Source: JAKOUY01 sp037045185 (GTDB lineage Bacteria > Actinomycetota > Acidimicrobiia > Acidimicrobiales > Ilumatobacteraceae). Taken from it: a stretch of DNA of 64,000 nucleotides. The notes below the pieces were generated by a model. The model did no database searches, had not been told where the DNA came from, and saw only the letters and a list, made by a program, of their open reading frames with translations. This document shows positions 39,601 to 46,317 of this stretch, piece by piece. The DNA is taken from assembly GCA_037045185.1 (NCBI GenBank), contig JBAOHQ010000004.1, positions 248,001-312,000 on the forward strand, given 5' to 3'. Every line of letters starts with the position of its first letter. Positions within the stretch are counted from its first letter, which is position 1. A program made the position numbers and the translations under genes.

Positions 39601-40363
39601 CATGGAGGTCACGCTGACCGAGCTGCGCACGGGGGGCGCCGATCAGGCGCAGATCGACGCGCTGACGACCTCGATCGCCGACCGCACCGCCAAGCTCACC
39701 GAGCTGCGCAACCTGAAGCGTGACCTGCGCTTGGCCCACCAGCGGCTGGTTGCCGACCCCAAGGCGGACGCACGCATGACCCTCGCCGCGGTGAAGGAAC
39801 AGCTGGCGCGGATGGACCGCGCCGACGAGACGCTGCACATCCCGCTGACGGACGCCACGGACAAGGCGATGGTGATCAACGACTTCCGTCGCCGCACCGC
39901 CCCGCTGCTCGGCTATCCCGGTGGCGAGCATCTGGTCAACAAGATGCTCGAGCTGCTCGCCACCAGTGACGAGCTGGTGCTCGGACAGTCACCGCGCAGC
40001 TCCGGCAAGGGCGCGGCCGCCACGTCGACGATGCAGCGCCGGGTGCTGGAGGCACTGGCAGCGGGCAAGTATCCCCCGGAGTACGCGGCCGAGTTCTACC
40101 GGGCGATGAGCGACGATGGCTGGCCGCGGGCCCCCGACGGTCGGGCGTGGGAGGTGGACCACGTCATCGAGCTGTGGGCCGGTGGGGCCGACGACATCAG
40201 CAACTACATGGCCCTCGATCCCCGCCTGCACAAGCTCAAGTCGCAGATCCTCACCGACTTCCGCAACCAGTACCGGCGCGGCCTGAAGCGGCTCGACGCC
40301 GACATCGAAAGCCGCGACACTGACCTGCCGATGCTCGACTTGTCCGACGTGCCCAGCCAATGA
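33602..40363 (+). CDS. Giant multidomain candidate eCIS toxin with annexin-like repeats and HNH-like C-terminus
   Basis: 2253 residues without signal peptide. Residues about 75-230 are Pro/Ala-rich and disordered. About 370-720 are charged coiled coil (KAEATKQRLEAQRVRRLQAA). About 755-835 is an annexin-like unit (YTWGTDEDRAYTALENLDAQ, ADNYGEDLRTRIASEMGG); a second, looser set spans about 1140-1255 (NAWGGDKDKALETMLVDVTQ, GWGMDDDQATSATKG). Hydrophobic helices lie at about 1355-1400 and 1415-1440 (IVGLVVAVVAGVVLDVVTLG). Then comes a domain with LREEGIHLRQLADPANA and a coiled coil. The C-terminal 70 residues have WEVDHVIELWAGGADDISNY and LHKLKSQ, an HNH-nuclease pattern (D2186-H2187, N2201, H2212). 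The layout resembles polymorphic toxins: delivery part, membrane-active middle, C-terminal nuclease. A companion gene overlaps its stop. Being directly downstream of the ATPase makes it the prime cargo candidate. Confidence 0.8.
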   Translation: MGGTAPTTARVAPTTQTITFEPEVVVGRVPVRQPQRPGNQAVAAEMFDDPLAGEDYLTPGELGLVATADGGLTVQPPPRRRAGPDPPPDAGLDPGVDRHPGTAPGTVPPGATAAAPTGQVTTPPPPGAATVDGQGPAPAADGQSPDAAAPIDVGTQGIDGGSPAVPPAVTTPEQYTAAATAGANGLHRPASGPNPAGRVFGAGRRRLTRRAATPTDPSRRMPRPRPVDPVEIDPVPKATEAILAALNARLPDLALPTPMPLPSGVVPAVTINDQDRDALVASGQLKAEDSDELPNEPAVTQRAATDRQRRRTAADQAAAKAAEVTPIPRPLQPPVLVDIRPIPPRPPSKEELEQDRSLLTNLLSQLLAETAAEAKTVVDAARSAAYPDGMLTLTYPDKWADELTPPIETAWKAEFERIQKAAGIADDRLRAAIDQRRRTLVEQKKNRAKETADLVSSTVAVATAEAEQDTAKAEATKQRLEAQRVRRLQAALTSHDPALVEALVTERMGIIERDTSRAVLSHENGATRRKGMIDYFTKLYQDAYRAADEQAQTKTFSDGSHHAPMAADGRPWLDVANESLTTATTGLKTKTDADCKKLVDDSRTAGLDARSALRDWAATRLKKERTEDERQQQRTADASAQVAADIQAGKDQEAAAARDALLQEVHFAAMAHQRLAMTEADEQKLHVDKLDADKRAFLENYLKVGDDPADPMSAVAVGVRAAFASKHVPELIQTFKNHVDKERPTEPNEMRKLALLLDFDADHFAHELHEAFEYTWGTDEDRAYTALENLDAQRSYLVEHLYADNYGEDLRTRIASEMGGNEKKRAMALLDNDKKAAASAMIAESNGFFVKDKQLALDAIRLLPPGQADELRRTHLAETGNTLDEDLTAVMAEVQWTKDGRAVQGHRGLDAANALLELNALKGDQQPGQRDTPKMMLLQAKADAIEYDMALRAPDGATDLDKMTKVYDRIRKRVTDDPAHQAWTQAQIEDEVRRRMQYVETQYGAYVGPKVGGKGGYESVLRKTMAEQLVGGDKFHAAMSQLEVDRVKQRAAGLSITTHGMYAADDEVNAAQQVIWDDALEQTKREQRDEIDRRVQASIDAANATKDPLSPAEVAAERRRITEALTEPVAKARYGEVKASFGALYANAWGGDKDKALETMLVDVTQWGGETEAMWRFQQGGRLSIAQNVRLSVKGWGMDDDQATSATKGRTKQELDDARTEYLGYTHGAETLDDRLMNEAEGRTKFDLTQNLKGPPHTDEEVLARMRERIDYERDTYFKGRPDERAAVVGGELHALEAQYAIAAERLEALKRARLAGDTAQVERLQASMFRSSENVFQLADDYRQTVDRYTERTVQIVGLVVAVVAGVVLDVVTLGAATPFELAVMASILGTAAAIATKQSILGDAYTSHELTKDLIIGAVDAVAAGYLSRLGDIMLSIPKLAKVSRSMVKAAKAELELLRKSHSAIKRFAVSLVENAAQASPSAVVGNVIERKNWRGDPVKNIVGGIGQQVGTGLALGTLMHGAQSATGKVVSAGKRGLGVLHSKVFGEPSLGLAEARPIAEVQSARQALETHGSPAERSAAFHQFQESYPTATIDDFAIAVADGHVKPALDANGTARFHEQARAELAGRLTPAERARFADVPIEVLSGAEFTARTGSLERGQAAVLIRDGTPVVVLREGAPLSALREEGIHLRQLADPANAAKLPLLDEARLANWKDLSLEERAASWQAKLDLEIDAQRQLMAELEAEAAAAATPRERQQLAAQLDRAKAAFEVLSGRRDQLGDLLTAGTDHSSSVTPPPFLDEPARLFAKKARGTMPEEVVALRREIARLRRLLGEWMGWQAEGKLSKASTRADSWLERLAERLRAGTVRPDDPEMLARLRAIAEPLNDVHDRLRSATTKVGNLLQRLRNWGARNRGNKDVTLLRKLLEGDARALLDDLESGRLHPDDPELTHRIEAISDPLDSYQGRLDKVGRRDLNDAIADVDQRIIEAGESRDSMEVTLTELRTGGADQAQIDALTTSIADRTAKLTELRNLKRDLRLAHQRLVADPKADARMTLAAVKEQLARMDRADETLHIPLTDATDKAMVINDFRRRTAPLLGYPGGEHLVNKMLELLATSDELVLGQSPRSSGKGAAATSTMQRRVLEALAAGKYPPEYAAEFYRAMSDDGWPRAPDGRAWEVDHVIELWAGGADDISNYMALDPRLHKLKSQILTDFRNQYRRGLKRLDADIESRDTDLPMLDLSDVPSQ

Positions 40364-40845
40364 TCGAGCCGCCGAGCGAGGCCGCATCCGGCGACATCGT
40401 CCTGGTGCTCGGCCACGATCGCCCGTTCGAGGCAGTCGACGGCTACCTCCGCCGCTGCGGGTGGCGCCCCGCCGATGCCGGCGCGCCGGTGACGCCACCG
40501 CTCGTCGCCGGGCAGCCGGAGCTGACCACATGGCGGCTCGGGTCGGCGGTGGCCACGCTGGAGTTCAACCCGATCGTCGAACTGGGCGTGCTGCGGATCT
40601 GCGGGATCGACGCCACCACGGCAGCGGGACTGGCCGGCGCGATCCCGCACTGCTCCGTCGCTGACGTCGCCGCCCTGCTTCGCTGTGGCCGCGACGACGA
40701 CGTGGCCCGCGGCCTGTTCGCCGCCGAGGCGCTCGATGACCCGCAGCTCGCGCCGTGGATCACCCGCCTCACCGGCCACCCACGGCCGTTCATCGCCACG
40801 CTGGCGGTCCGAGTCCTCGCGGTCCTAGGCGGCCGAACGCCGTGA
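40360..40845 (+). CDS. Small protein overlapping the toxin gene, possible immunity or loading factor
   Basis: 161 residues. The first half is alpha/beta (DIVLVLGHDRPFEAVDGYLR, then RRCGW and LGSAVATLEFNPIVELGVLR). The second half is short antiparallel helices reminiscent of HEAT repeats (VADVAALLRCGRDDDVARGL, ITRLTGHPRPFIATLAVRVL). The ATG overlaps the toxin stop (ATGA), so the two are co-translated. Genes in this position behind nuclease toxins are commonly immunity proteins. In an eCIS it could also be a cargo chaperone. Its last 21 bases overlap the convergent gene. Confidence 0.55.
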   Translation: MIEPPSEAASGDIVLVLGHDRPFEAVDGYLRRCGWRPADAGAPVTPPLVAGQPELTTWRLGSAVATLEFNPIVELGVLRICGIDATTAAGLAGAIPHCSVADVAALLRCGRDDDVARGLFAAEALDDPQLAPWITRLTGHPRPFIATLAVRVLAVLGGRTP

Positions 40846-41319
40846 TCGGAGGTAGCGCTCGAGGGCCACGAAGCTGGCACGGAAGGCCCGCGTGGCGCCG
40901 GCGCGCATCACCGGAACGAAGGGCCTGAACCACGGCTTGGGGGCGATGGCCATCCGGTAGTCGATCCGCGTCTGGCGGTCGCCCACAGCGTGGAACCGGG
41001 CGCGCTCCACCATGGCCGTGGCGAACGAGCGCTTCATCTCCACCACCGTGAACGCCCACTCCCGTTCGGGCGCCCAGGCGACGAAGACCTCGTCCACGGT
41101 CAAGCCACGGACCTCGATGTGCCGGGTCGAGCCGACACCGCCGAAGGGGGTGCTGGTGTCCCGGCACTCCCGGCAGCCGGAGAACCACTGCTCCCAGCTG
41201 CGATTGTCGGTGAACGCGGCCCACACCTCGGCAGGTGTCGCCTCGACGGTGGCCGTGAAGTCCAGGCGCACCGGGGCCGTGTCGGCGAACGACGCCGGCT
41301 GGGGCTCGAGCCGGCTCAC
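40825..41319 (-). CDS. SRPBCC (START-like) family protein
   Basis: 164 residues of the polyketide-cyclase/dehydrase-like SRPBCC fold: RLDFTATVEATPAEVWAAFT, WEQWFSGCRECRD, then strands HIEVRGLTVDEVFVAWAPER and the C-terminal helix RAFRASFVALERYLRSR. Such proteins bind hydrophobic ligands; the ligand here is unknown. It forms an ATGA-coupled pair with the TfoX-like gene upstream and converges with the eCIS operon, so it probably marks the end of the island. Confidence 0.75.
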   Translation of the reverse strand: MSRLEPQPASFADTAPVRLDFTATVEATPAEVWAAFTDNRSWEQWFSGCRECRDTSTPFGGVGSTRHIEVRGLTVDEVFVAWAPEREWAFTVVEMKRSFATAMVERARFHAVGDRQTRIDYRMAIAPKPWFRPFVPVMRAGATRAFRASFVALERYLRSRRSAA

Positions 41320-41675
41320 GCCCGCCCCCGACGCGTCCGGCCCTGCTTGGGCGGGAGCGAGGACGCGTAGCTCACGCCGCGCTCCACCCAGGCTGCCAGC
41401 TGGCGCGTCCTGGCGAGATCGGCAGGCGCGACGCGCAGCCAGCCGCGCATCGGGCGGCCGTGCATCTCCATCGGTTCGGCTGCGGTGCGGGCTGTCAATC
41501 CGTCGGCGTCGGCCGGGTCGACGCGCACCAGCGCCCCACCCTGTCCGCTGGCGGCGACCGCCATGTGCCCGTTCACCAGGAATGCCAGCCCGCCGAACAT
41601 GGCCATCTCGGTCACGTCGGGTCGTTCGCCCAGCAGGTCACGGATCCGTTCGGCCAGGTCACGGTCATACGCCAT
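41316..41675 (-). CDS. TfoX N-terminal domain protein
   Basis: 119 residues. MAYDRDLAERIRDLLGERPD, TEMAMFGGLAFLVNGHMAVA and the closing LPPKQ match the TfoX/Sxy N-terminal family (KMFGG..F..NG.M). Stand-alone N-domains are widespread in actinobacteria and are not shown to control competence. Its stop overlaps the SRPBCC start. Confidence 0.85.
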   Translation of the reverse strand: MAYDRDLAERIRDLLGERPDVTEMAMFGGLAFLVNGHMAVAASGQGGALVRVDPADADGLTARTAAEPMEMHGRPMRGWLRVAPADLARTRQLAAWVERGVSYASSLPPKQGRTRRGRA

Positions 41676-41731
41676 TCCCCGAGTCTCCTACACCGCGCCC
41701 ACCCCGCCCGTCGACCACCACCCCGCGCCCC

Positions 41732-41844
41732 CCGCATGGGCGCGACAACTTCAGATATCCGAGGTTCTCGCGCCCAAGCACGATCACCGCCGCCCGCATG
41801 GGCGCGACAACTTCAGATATCCGCGGGTTGCGCGCCCAAGCGGG
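41732..41844. repeat. Two tandem copies of a palindromic intergenic repeat
   Basis: Copy A 41732-41781 and copy B 41794-41844 share 31 identical leading bases containing ccgcatgggcgcgacaactt and cagatatcc. Each closes with cgcgcccaagc, complementary to the opening gggcgcg. They can form imperfect hairpins with a 20-odd-base loop. A third, diverged copy is at 45024. REP-like element downstream of the VWA gene. Confidence 0.8.
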
Positions 41845-41848
41845 TGGG

Positions 41849-44317
41849 TCAGGCGCCGAGGCAGGCGGGGTGGCCGACCACGATGCTGCGGATCGGGGTC
41901 TCGGGGGTGGGCTCGGCGGTCGAGTCGGCGCCCTCGGGGCGTTCGAAGTAGGCGAAGAACCGACCACCGTTGGCCCCGTACAGCGCGCCCGTGTCACCAT
42001 CGGTCTCGACGGTGGAATCGGGCAGCACCTCCAACCATTGGGCCCATGTCATCCCCTGGGTGATGACGTTCTCGAAGGCCACGGGGACGGCCGGCTGCGC
42101 TGCCGGATCCGCCGCGGGCAGCACGGCGTAGCCGGAGAACACCCCGTCGGGGTCGGCGTCGGGCGGGGTCGGGGCGACCGTGATCTCCACCTGCAGGTCG
42201 CCGTTCGGGAACCGCCACGTCACCAGGCGCGGGCCGCCGCAGTCCTTCTGCGGGTCCGGCGGCAGGCCAGGGTCCTCGGCCGGCGGCCCGAGCAGCGCGG
42301 TGAGCGCGGCGACCGCGTCGGCCGCCGGCGTCCCGAAGGTCACGTCTCCGATCGCGTCGCCGCGCAGCAGCACCGGCGTGGCCGCCGGCACGGTGTCGGG
42401 TGGCACGGTGTCGGGTGGCACCGTGTCGGGTGGCACCGTGTCGGGTGGCACCGTGTCGGGTGGCACCGTGTCGGGTGGCACCGTGTCGGGTGGCACCGTG
42501 TCGGGTGGCACGGTGTCGGGTGGCACCGTGGCCGCCGGCACGGTGTCGGGTGGCACCGTGTCAGGTGGCGGTGTGGTGATCGGCGGGTCGGTGGCGACCG
42601 GCTCGGTGGGTGGCGGTGGGGGCGGCGTGGTGTCCGGCGGGTCGGTGGGCGGCGGCTGCGTGGGCTCGGTGGTGGGCGGCGGAGGTGTGCCGCACAGGCA
42701 CACGGCGATTCCCGTCGCCTTCGACCCGGACCGGCCGGCGCCGCCGTCATAGGTCACCAGGTAGGCCGCGGCCGAGGCCACCGCCGCCGGGTACAACCCT
42801 TGGCGGCCGCGCACGTCGACGGGGGCGCCATAGATGTCGGCCACCTCGCCGGCCGTGGTTCCCAGATCGATGCCGTCCACGGTCACCGGCGCGTCGGGTT
42901 GCACGCCCACCAACACCCGGTCGCCGTCGAACACGTAGGTCACATCGCCGACGCGTAGCTGGCGCAGCCCGCCGAGATCCCACAACCCGGGGTGCTCGGT
43001 GGAGTCGTTCCACGACGGCAACCCGTCGAGCTCGGCGGCGAGCTGGTCGTACGACTCGCCCAGCACCGCGGGCCCGTACCCACTGGCGGTGAGCAGCACC
43101 AGCGGCGGGACGGTGTCCACCGGCGGCAGCGACGTGGTGGTCGTGGTGGACGTCGGCGTCTCTCGCGGCACGCACAGGCACAAGATCACCGCGGCAACCG
43201 TCGAGCGGTTGCGCTCCGGGTTCCCGTCGTAGGTCATCAGGTACCCGGCCGCGGTCTGGCGTGATGCCGTGTACAGCGCCGTGCGGCCCTGCACCTGGGT
43301 GGGCTCGCCGTACAGCTCCTTGACATCGGCGGACGTGGAGTCGAGGGTCACCCCGTCGACGGTGATCGGCCGGAACGGCTGGATCCCCACCAGACGCTGG
43401 TCGTCGGCGAAGTAGTAGTACGCGCTGTCGTAGGTGATCCGCGTCAGGTTGCGCAGGTTCCACAGACCGGCCACCTGGCGCCCGTCGTCCAAGGCCGGGA
43501 ACCCGTCGAGCACGCCGGCCAGGTCGTCGTATGTCGCCCCGAGCTGCGCGGGCCCGTAGCCGCTCGGGGTGAGCAGGGTGACGTTCGTCGGTTGTGCCGT
43601 GACCACCCCGAGGCGGCGCTCTAGCTCGGACGTGTCGTCGGCGGTCACGAACAGCCCGCCGGTGGCGTTGGCGATGCAGGCCAGCTGCTCGGACAGCCCG
43701 ATGGTCAGCCCGACCGTGGACACCGTGATGTCCGGGTACTTGTCCTTCAACGCCCGCGCCGTCGCGCAACCCTCCGGCGGGGCGCAGGTCTCCTCACCGT
43801 CGGTCACGATGATCACCGTGCCGCGCCGGTCCGGCAGCGACAGCACCGCACGCTCCATCGAGCGGGCGATCGGGGTGAAACCGCTGGGCTCGATTCCGTT
43901 GATCTTGTCCACCAGGCTGGCCCGGTAGTCCTCGTTCAGGGTGCGCACCGCAGACAGCGTGCGGATGTCCTTGCAGCTCTCGTCGCGGTCCTCGTCGCGG
44001 TTGCTGCTGCGCGTGCCGTAGGCGATCAGGCCCACCCGGGTGTTCACTGGCAGCGAACGGACCACGGCCACCGCTGCCCGTTTGGCGGCCGTCATCCGGT
44101 TGGGGGCCACGTCGCGCTTGCCCATGCTGCCCGAGCCGTCGACGACCACGACGAGGTCTCCCGGGGTCTGCTGGGGCGGGCTCTGCGGCCGCCCGCCCAC
44201 CTGCCGGCCGGCGTCAGCCAGCGGGACCCCAACAGCGGTGACCAACCCGAGGCACGCCAGCGCGACCGCCGATCGTGCCCGCACACTGGAACTCACGATC
44301 TGCACCACTCGGAGCAC
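41849..44317 (-). CDS. Secreted von Willebrand factor A domain protein with Pro-rich repeat linker
   Basis: 822 residues. A signal peptide (RSAVALACLGLVTAVGVPLA) is followed by a VWA domain with an intact MIDAS (DLVVVVDGSGSMG, then GFTPIARSM and TVIIVTDGEE). Two homologous modules of about 150 residues follow (LLTPSGYGPAQLGATYDDLA; LLTASGYGPAVLGESYDQLA), each with D-G-V/I-D-L-x-T and a terminal YDG. Next are a Pro/Thr linker with about a dozen PPDTV repeats and a C-terminal third module. GTG chosen as start: AGGAGG lies 5 bases upstream, while upstream in-frame ATGs lack a site and would bury the signal peptide. Extracellular adhesion or sensing is likely; there is no sortase motif. Confidence 0.8.
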   Translation of the reverse strand: MLRVVQIVSSSVRARSAVALACLGLVTAVGVPLADAGRQVGGRPQSPPQQTPGDLVVVVDGSGSMGKRDVAPNRMTAAKRAAVAVVRSLPVNTRVGLIAYGTRSSNRDEDRDESCKDIRTLSAVRTLNEDYRASLVDKINGIEPSGFTPIARSMERAVLSLPDRRGTVIIVTDGEETCAPPEGCATARALKDKYPDITVSTVGLTIGLSEQLACIANATGGLFVTADDTSELERRLGVVTAQPTNVTLLTPSGYGPAQLGATYDDLAGVLDGFPALDDGRQVAGLWNLRNLTRITYDSAYYYFADDQRLVGIQPFRPITVDGVTLDSTSADVKELYGEPTQVQGRTALYTASRQTAAGYLMTYDGNPERNRSTVAAVILCLCVPRETPTSTTTTTSLPPVDTVPPLVLLTASGYGPAVLGESYDQLAAELDGLPSWNDSTEHPGLWDLGGLRQLRVGDVTYVFDGDRVLVGVQPDAPVTVDGIDLGTTAGEVADIYGAPVDVRGRQGLYPAAVASAAAYLVTYDGGAGRSGSKATGIAVCLCGTPPPPTTEPTQPPPTDPPDTTPPPPPPTEPVATDPPITTPPPDTVPPDTVPAATVPPDTVPPDTVPPDTVPPDTVPPDTVPPDTVPPDTVPPDTVPPDTVPAATPVLLRGDAIGDVTFGTPAADAVAALTALLGPPAEDPGLPPDPQKDCGGPRLVTWRFPNGDLQVEITVAPTPPDADPDGVFSGYAVLPAADPAAQPAVPVAFENVITQGMTWAQWLEVLPDSTVETDGDTGALYGANGGRFFAYFERPEGADSTAEPTPETPIRSIVVGHPACLGA
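42385..42560 (-). repeat. 15-bp tandem repeat encoding PPDTV units
   Basis: About eleven near-identical 15-bp units (ggtggcaccgtgtcg on the plus strand), interrupted by gccgccggc variants, in the linker of the VWA protein. Copy number is probably variable between strains. Confidence 0.9.
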
Positions 44318-44414
44318 GGCATCCTCCTGTCGTCGACGCCGCTCTCGCGGACCCGGACGCCCCCGGAGCATAGAGACCACCGCGGCCGGGCGGCCCGCGG
44401 CCCCGGGCCGTACC

Positions 44415-45020
44415 ATGTGTGCCGTGGATCACGCCACCGATGGGCCGACGGCCGGGCCCGGCGGCGACGCCGGCATCCTGCGTGTGGACGTCCTCGACAC
44501 CCATGAGCTCGGCGCCGACGTGCTCGCCGAGCTCCGCATCATGCTGGAGCAGGCGTTCGACGGCAGGCTCGACGACCACGACTGGGCGCACACGATGGGC
44601 GGCACGCACGCCGTGGCTCGTCTCGGCGCCGACGTGGTGGGTCACGCCGCCGTGGTGCCACGGCGGATGCGGATCGCCCGCCAGGCCGTGCATGTGGGCT
44701 ATGTCGAGGGGGTCGCCGTCACCGCAGCGCACCGTCGCCGGCGGATCGGCCAGCGGGTGATGGCCCCGCTGCACGACATCATCCGCCACGAGTACGACCT
44801 CGGCTGCCTGTCGGCGGGTGATGACGTGGCCCACTTCTACCGCGCCCTGGGCTGGTGGCAGTGGAAGGGCGCCACCTGGGTGGACACTCCGCAGGGCACG
44901 CTGCGCACCGCCGACGAGGATGGTGGCATCTACGCCCACCCGGGCCGGCTGAAGCTGGACCTCAACGCCTTGCGCTTCGAGGACCTCACCAGCGACTGGC
45001 GTCCCGGCGACGTCTGGTAA
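44415..45020 (+). CDS. GNAT acetyltransferase resembling aminoglycoside 2'-N-acetyltransferase AAC(2')
   Basis: 201 residues. The sequence tracks the mycobacterial AAC(2')-I family along its length: FDGRLDDHDWAHTMGGTHAV, VGHAAVVPRRMRI, VGYVEGVAVTAAHRRRRIGQ (acetyl-CoA loop), LGWWQWKGATWVDTPQGTLR, TADEDGGIYAHPGRLKLDL and the terminal DWRPGDVW. Members acetylate the 2'-amino group of some aminoglycosides, but in mycobacteria they are chromosomal and may have another physiological substrate. Start at ATG 44415; an in-frame GTG at 44424 is possible. Divergent from the VWA gene, with no mobile-element context. Confidence 0.8.
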   Translation: MCAVDHATDGPTAGPGGDAGILRVDVLDTHELGADVLAELRIMLEQAFDGRLDDHDWAHTMGGTHAVARLGADVVGHAAVVPRRMRIARQAVHVGYVEGVAVTAAHRRRRIGQRVMAPLHDIIRHEYDLGCLSAGDDVAHFYRALGWWQWKGATWVDTPQGTLRTADEDGGIYAHPGRLKLDLNALRFEDLTSDWRPGDVW

Positions 45021-45023
45021 CCG

Positions 45024-45075
45024 CCGTATGGGCGCGATTCCCTCGGCTATCCGAAGTCTTCGCGCCCATGCGGGC
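45024..45075. repeat. Third copy of the palindromic intergenic repeat
   Basis: ccgtatgggcgcga pairs with the closing cgcgcccatgcgggc, enclosing ttccctcggctatccgaagt. Same design as the pair at 41732 (gggcgcga...tatccgaggt...cgcgccca) with more complete arms. It lies just after the acetyltransferase gene, before the converging phosphate operon. Confidence 0.75.
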
Positions 45076-45122
45076 CTGGAGGCCGGGAGCGATGGCCGGG
45101 CGAGTGCCGCCCGAGGTGTGCG

Positions 45123-45302
45123 TCAGCCGCGCTGGCGGGAGCGGTGATCGAGCCACGACAGGGCAGCAAGCACCACGAAGGCGAGCGACAGGGTCCAGCC
45201 CACCCAGGTGATGTCGGGCTTGCCCTTCTCGTGAGGGATCAGCGGGATCAATGCCGCGCAGGCCACGGCGGCGAAGACGAAGAACACGGCGCGCTTGTCC
45301 AT
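45123..45302 (-). CDS. Small two-helix membrane protein
   Basis: 59 residues: helix 1 VFFVFAAVACAALIPLIP, a short polar loop, helix 2 WVGWTLSLAFVVLAALSWL, and a basic tail DHRSRQRG. The ATG overlaps the stop of the phosphate permease (TGATG), so it is translated with it. It is probably an accessory of the transporter; the family is not recognised. Confidence 0.65.
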   Translation of the reverse strand: MDKRAVFFVFAAVACAALIPLIPHEKGKPDITWVGWTLSLAFVVLAALSWLDHRSRQRG

Positions 45303-46309
45303 CAGTTCAACACCTCCACCAGCCAGTAGGTCAGGATCGCGACCGTGGCCGAGCCGGGAATGGTCAGCACCCATGCCCACAGCACGCGGCGGGCCACGTT
45401 CCAGCGCACCGCGGACATCCGGTTGGCCGACCCGACACCCACGATGGCGCCGGTGATGGTGTGCGTGGTGCTGACCGGGATGCCGTTGTGGCTGGCGAAG
45501 AACAGCGTCGCCGCCGCAGCAGTCTCGGCGCACACCCCGCCCATCGGCTCCAGCTTGGTGAGCTTGGTCCCCATGGTGCGCACGATCTTCCAGCCGCCCA
45601 TCATGGTGCCGAGGGCGATGGCCGCGTGGCACGACAGCACGATCCACAGCGGGAGGCCGTCGGGGTTGTCCAGCACGCTCTTGTCCAGGTGCTTGGCCCC
45701 GATCAGCAGGGCAGCGATGATGCCCATCGTCTTTTGCGCATCGTTGGCCCCGTGACCCAGGCTGAACGCCGCCGCCGACAGCAGCTGCAGGCCGCGGAAC
45801 GTCTTGTTCACGGCGCGCTTGGCACGGATCTTGTGGACGATCCACATCACCACGATCAGCAGGGTGAAGCCGAGGAGCAGGCCGATCAGGGGCGAGTAGA
45901 TGATGAACACGCCCGTCTTCTTCAGCGTGGTCAGGCTGACCACGTGACCACCGGCCTTGGCGATGCCCGCCCCTACCATCCCGCCGATCAGGGCATGCGA
46001 CGAGGACGAGGGCAGCCCCATCCAGGCGGTCAGCACGTTCCAGAAGATGGCCCCCATCAGCCCAGCAAAGACCAGCCCGATGGAGATCACGTCACTGGAG
46101 ACGATCTTGGCGATGGCGTTGGCCACCTCCAGCGGAAGGACCAGGAACGAGATGAAGTTGAAGAACGCCGCCCACAGCACGGCCTGCCACGGCTTCAGCA
46201 CCCGGGTGGCCACCACCGTGGCGATCGAGTTCGCCGCGTCGTGGAAACCGTTGACGAAGTCGAAGATCAGCGCGATCGCCACCACGAGGACGACCAGGGT
46301 CATGGCCAC
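45302..46309 (-). CDS. Low-affinity inorganic phosphate transporter (Pit family)
   Basis: 335 residues, about nine to ten hydrophobic helices. Both PiT signature repeats are present: FDFVNGFHDAANSIATVVAT near the N-terminus, and GHGANDAQKTMGI in the second half, each with the conserved GxNDxx or GFHDA..SI element. Further family blocks are GLPSSSSHALIGG and GIPVSTTHTITGAIVG. Symports phosphate with a cation across the membrane. Preceded by its usual DUF47 partner, 8 bases upstream. Confidence 0.94.
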   Translation of the reverse strand: MAMTLVVLVVAIALIFDFVNGFHDAANSIATVVATRVLKPWQAVLWAAFFNFISFLVLPLEVANAIAKIVSSDVISIGLVFAGLMGAIFWNVLTAWMGLPSSSSHALIGGMVGAGIAKAGGHVVSLTTLKKTGVFIIYSPLIGLLLGFTLLIVVMWIVHKIRAKRAVNKTFRGLQLLSAAAFSLGHGANDAQKTMGIIAALLIGAKHLDKSVLDNPDGLPLWIVLSCHAAIALGTMMGGWKIVRTMGTKLTKLEPMGGVCAETAAAATLFFASHNGIPVSTTHTITGAIVGVGSANRMSAVRWNVARRVLWAWVLTIPGSATVAILTYWLVEVLN

Positions 46310-46317
46310 GTTCTGTC

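Noticed and set aside
33602..40363. DUF4157 metallopeptidase-type eCIS cargo
   Set aside because: No HEXXH zinc motif or DUF4157 pattern could be found in the giant protein.
41732..41844. CRISPR array
   Set aside because: Only two copies, imperfectly palindromic 50-mers with 12 bases between them. No cas genes.
42385..42560. Intergenic satellite
   Set aside because: The 15-bp unit is in frame within the VWA gene and encodes a Pro/Thr linker.
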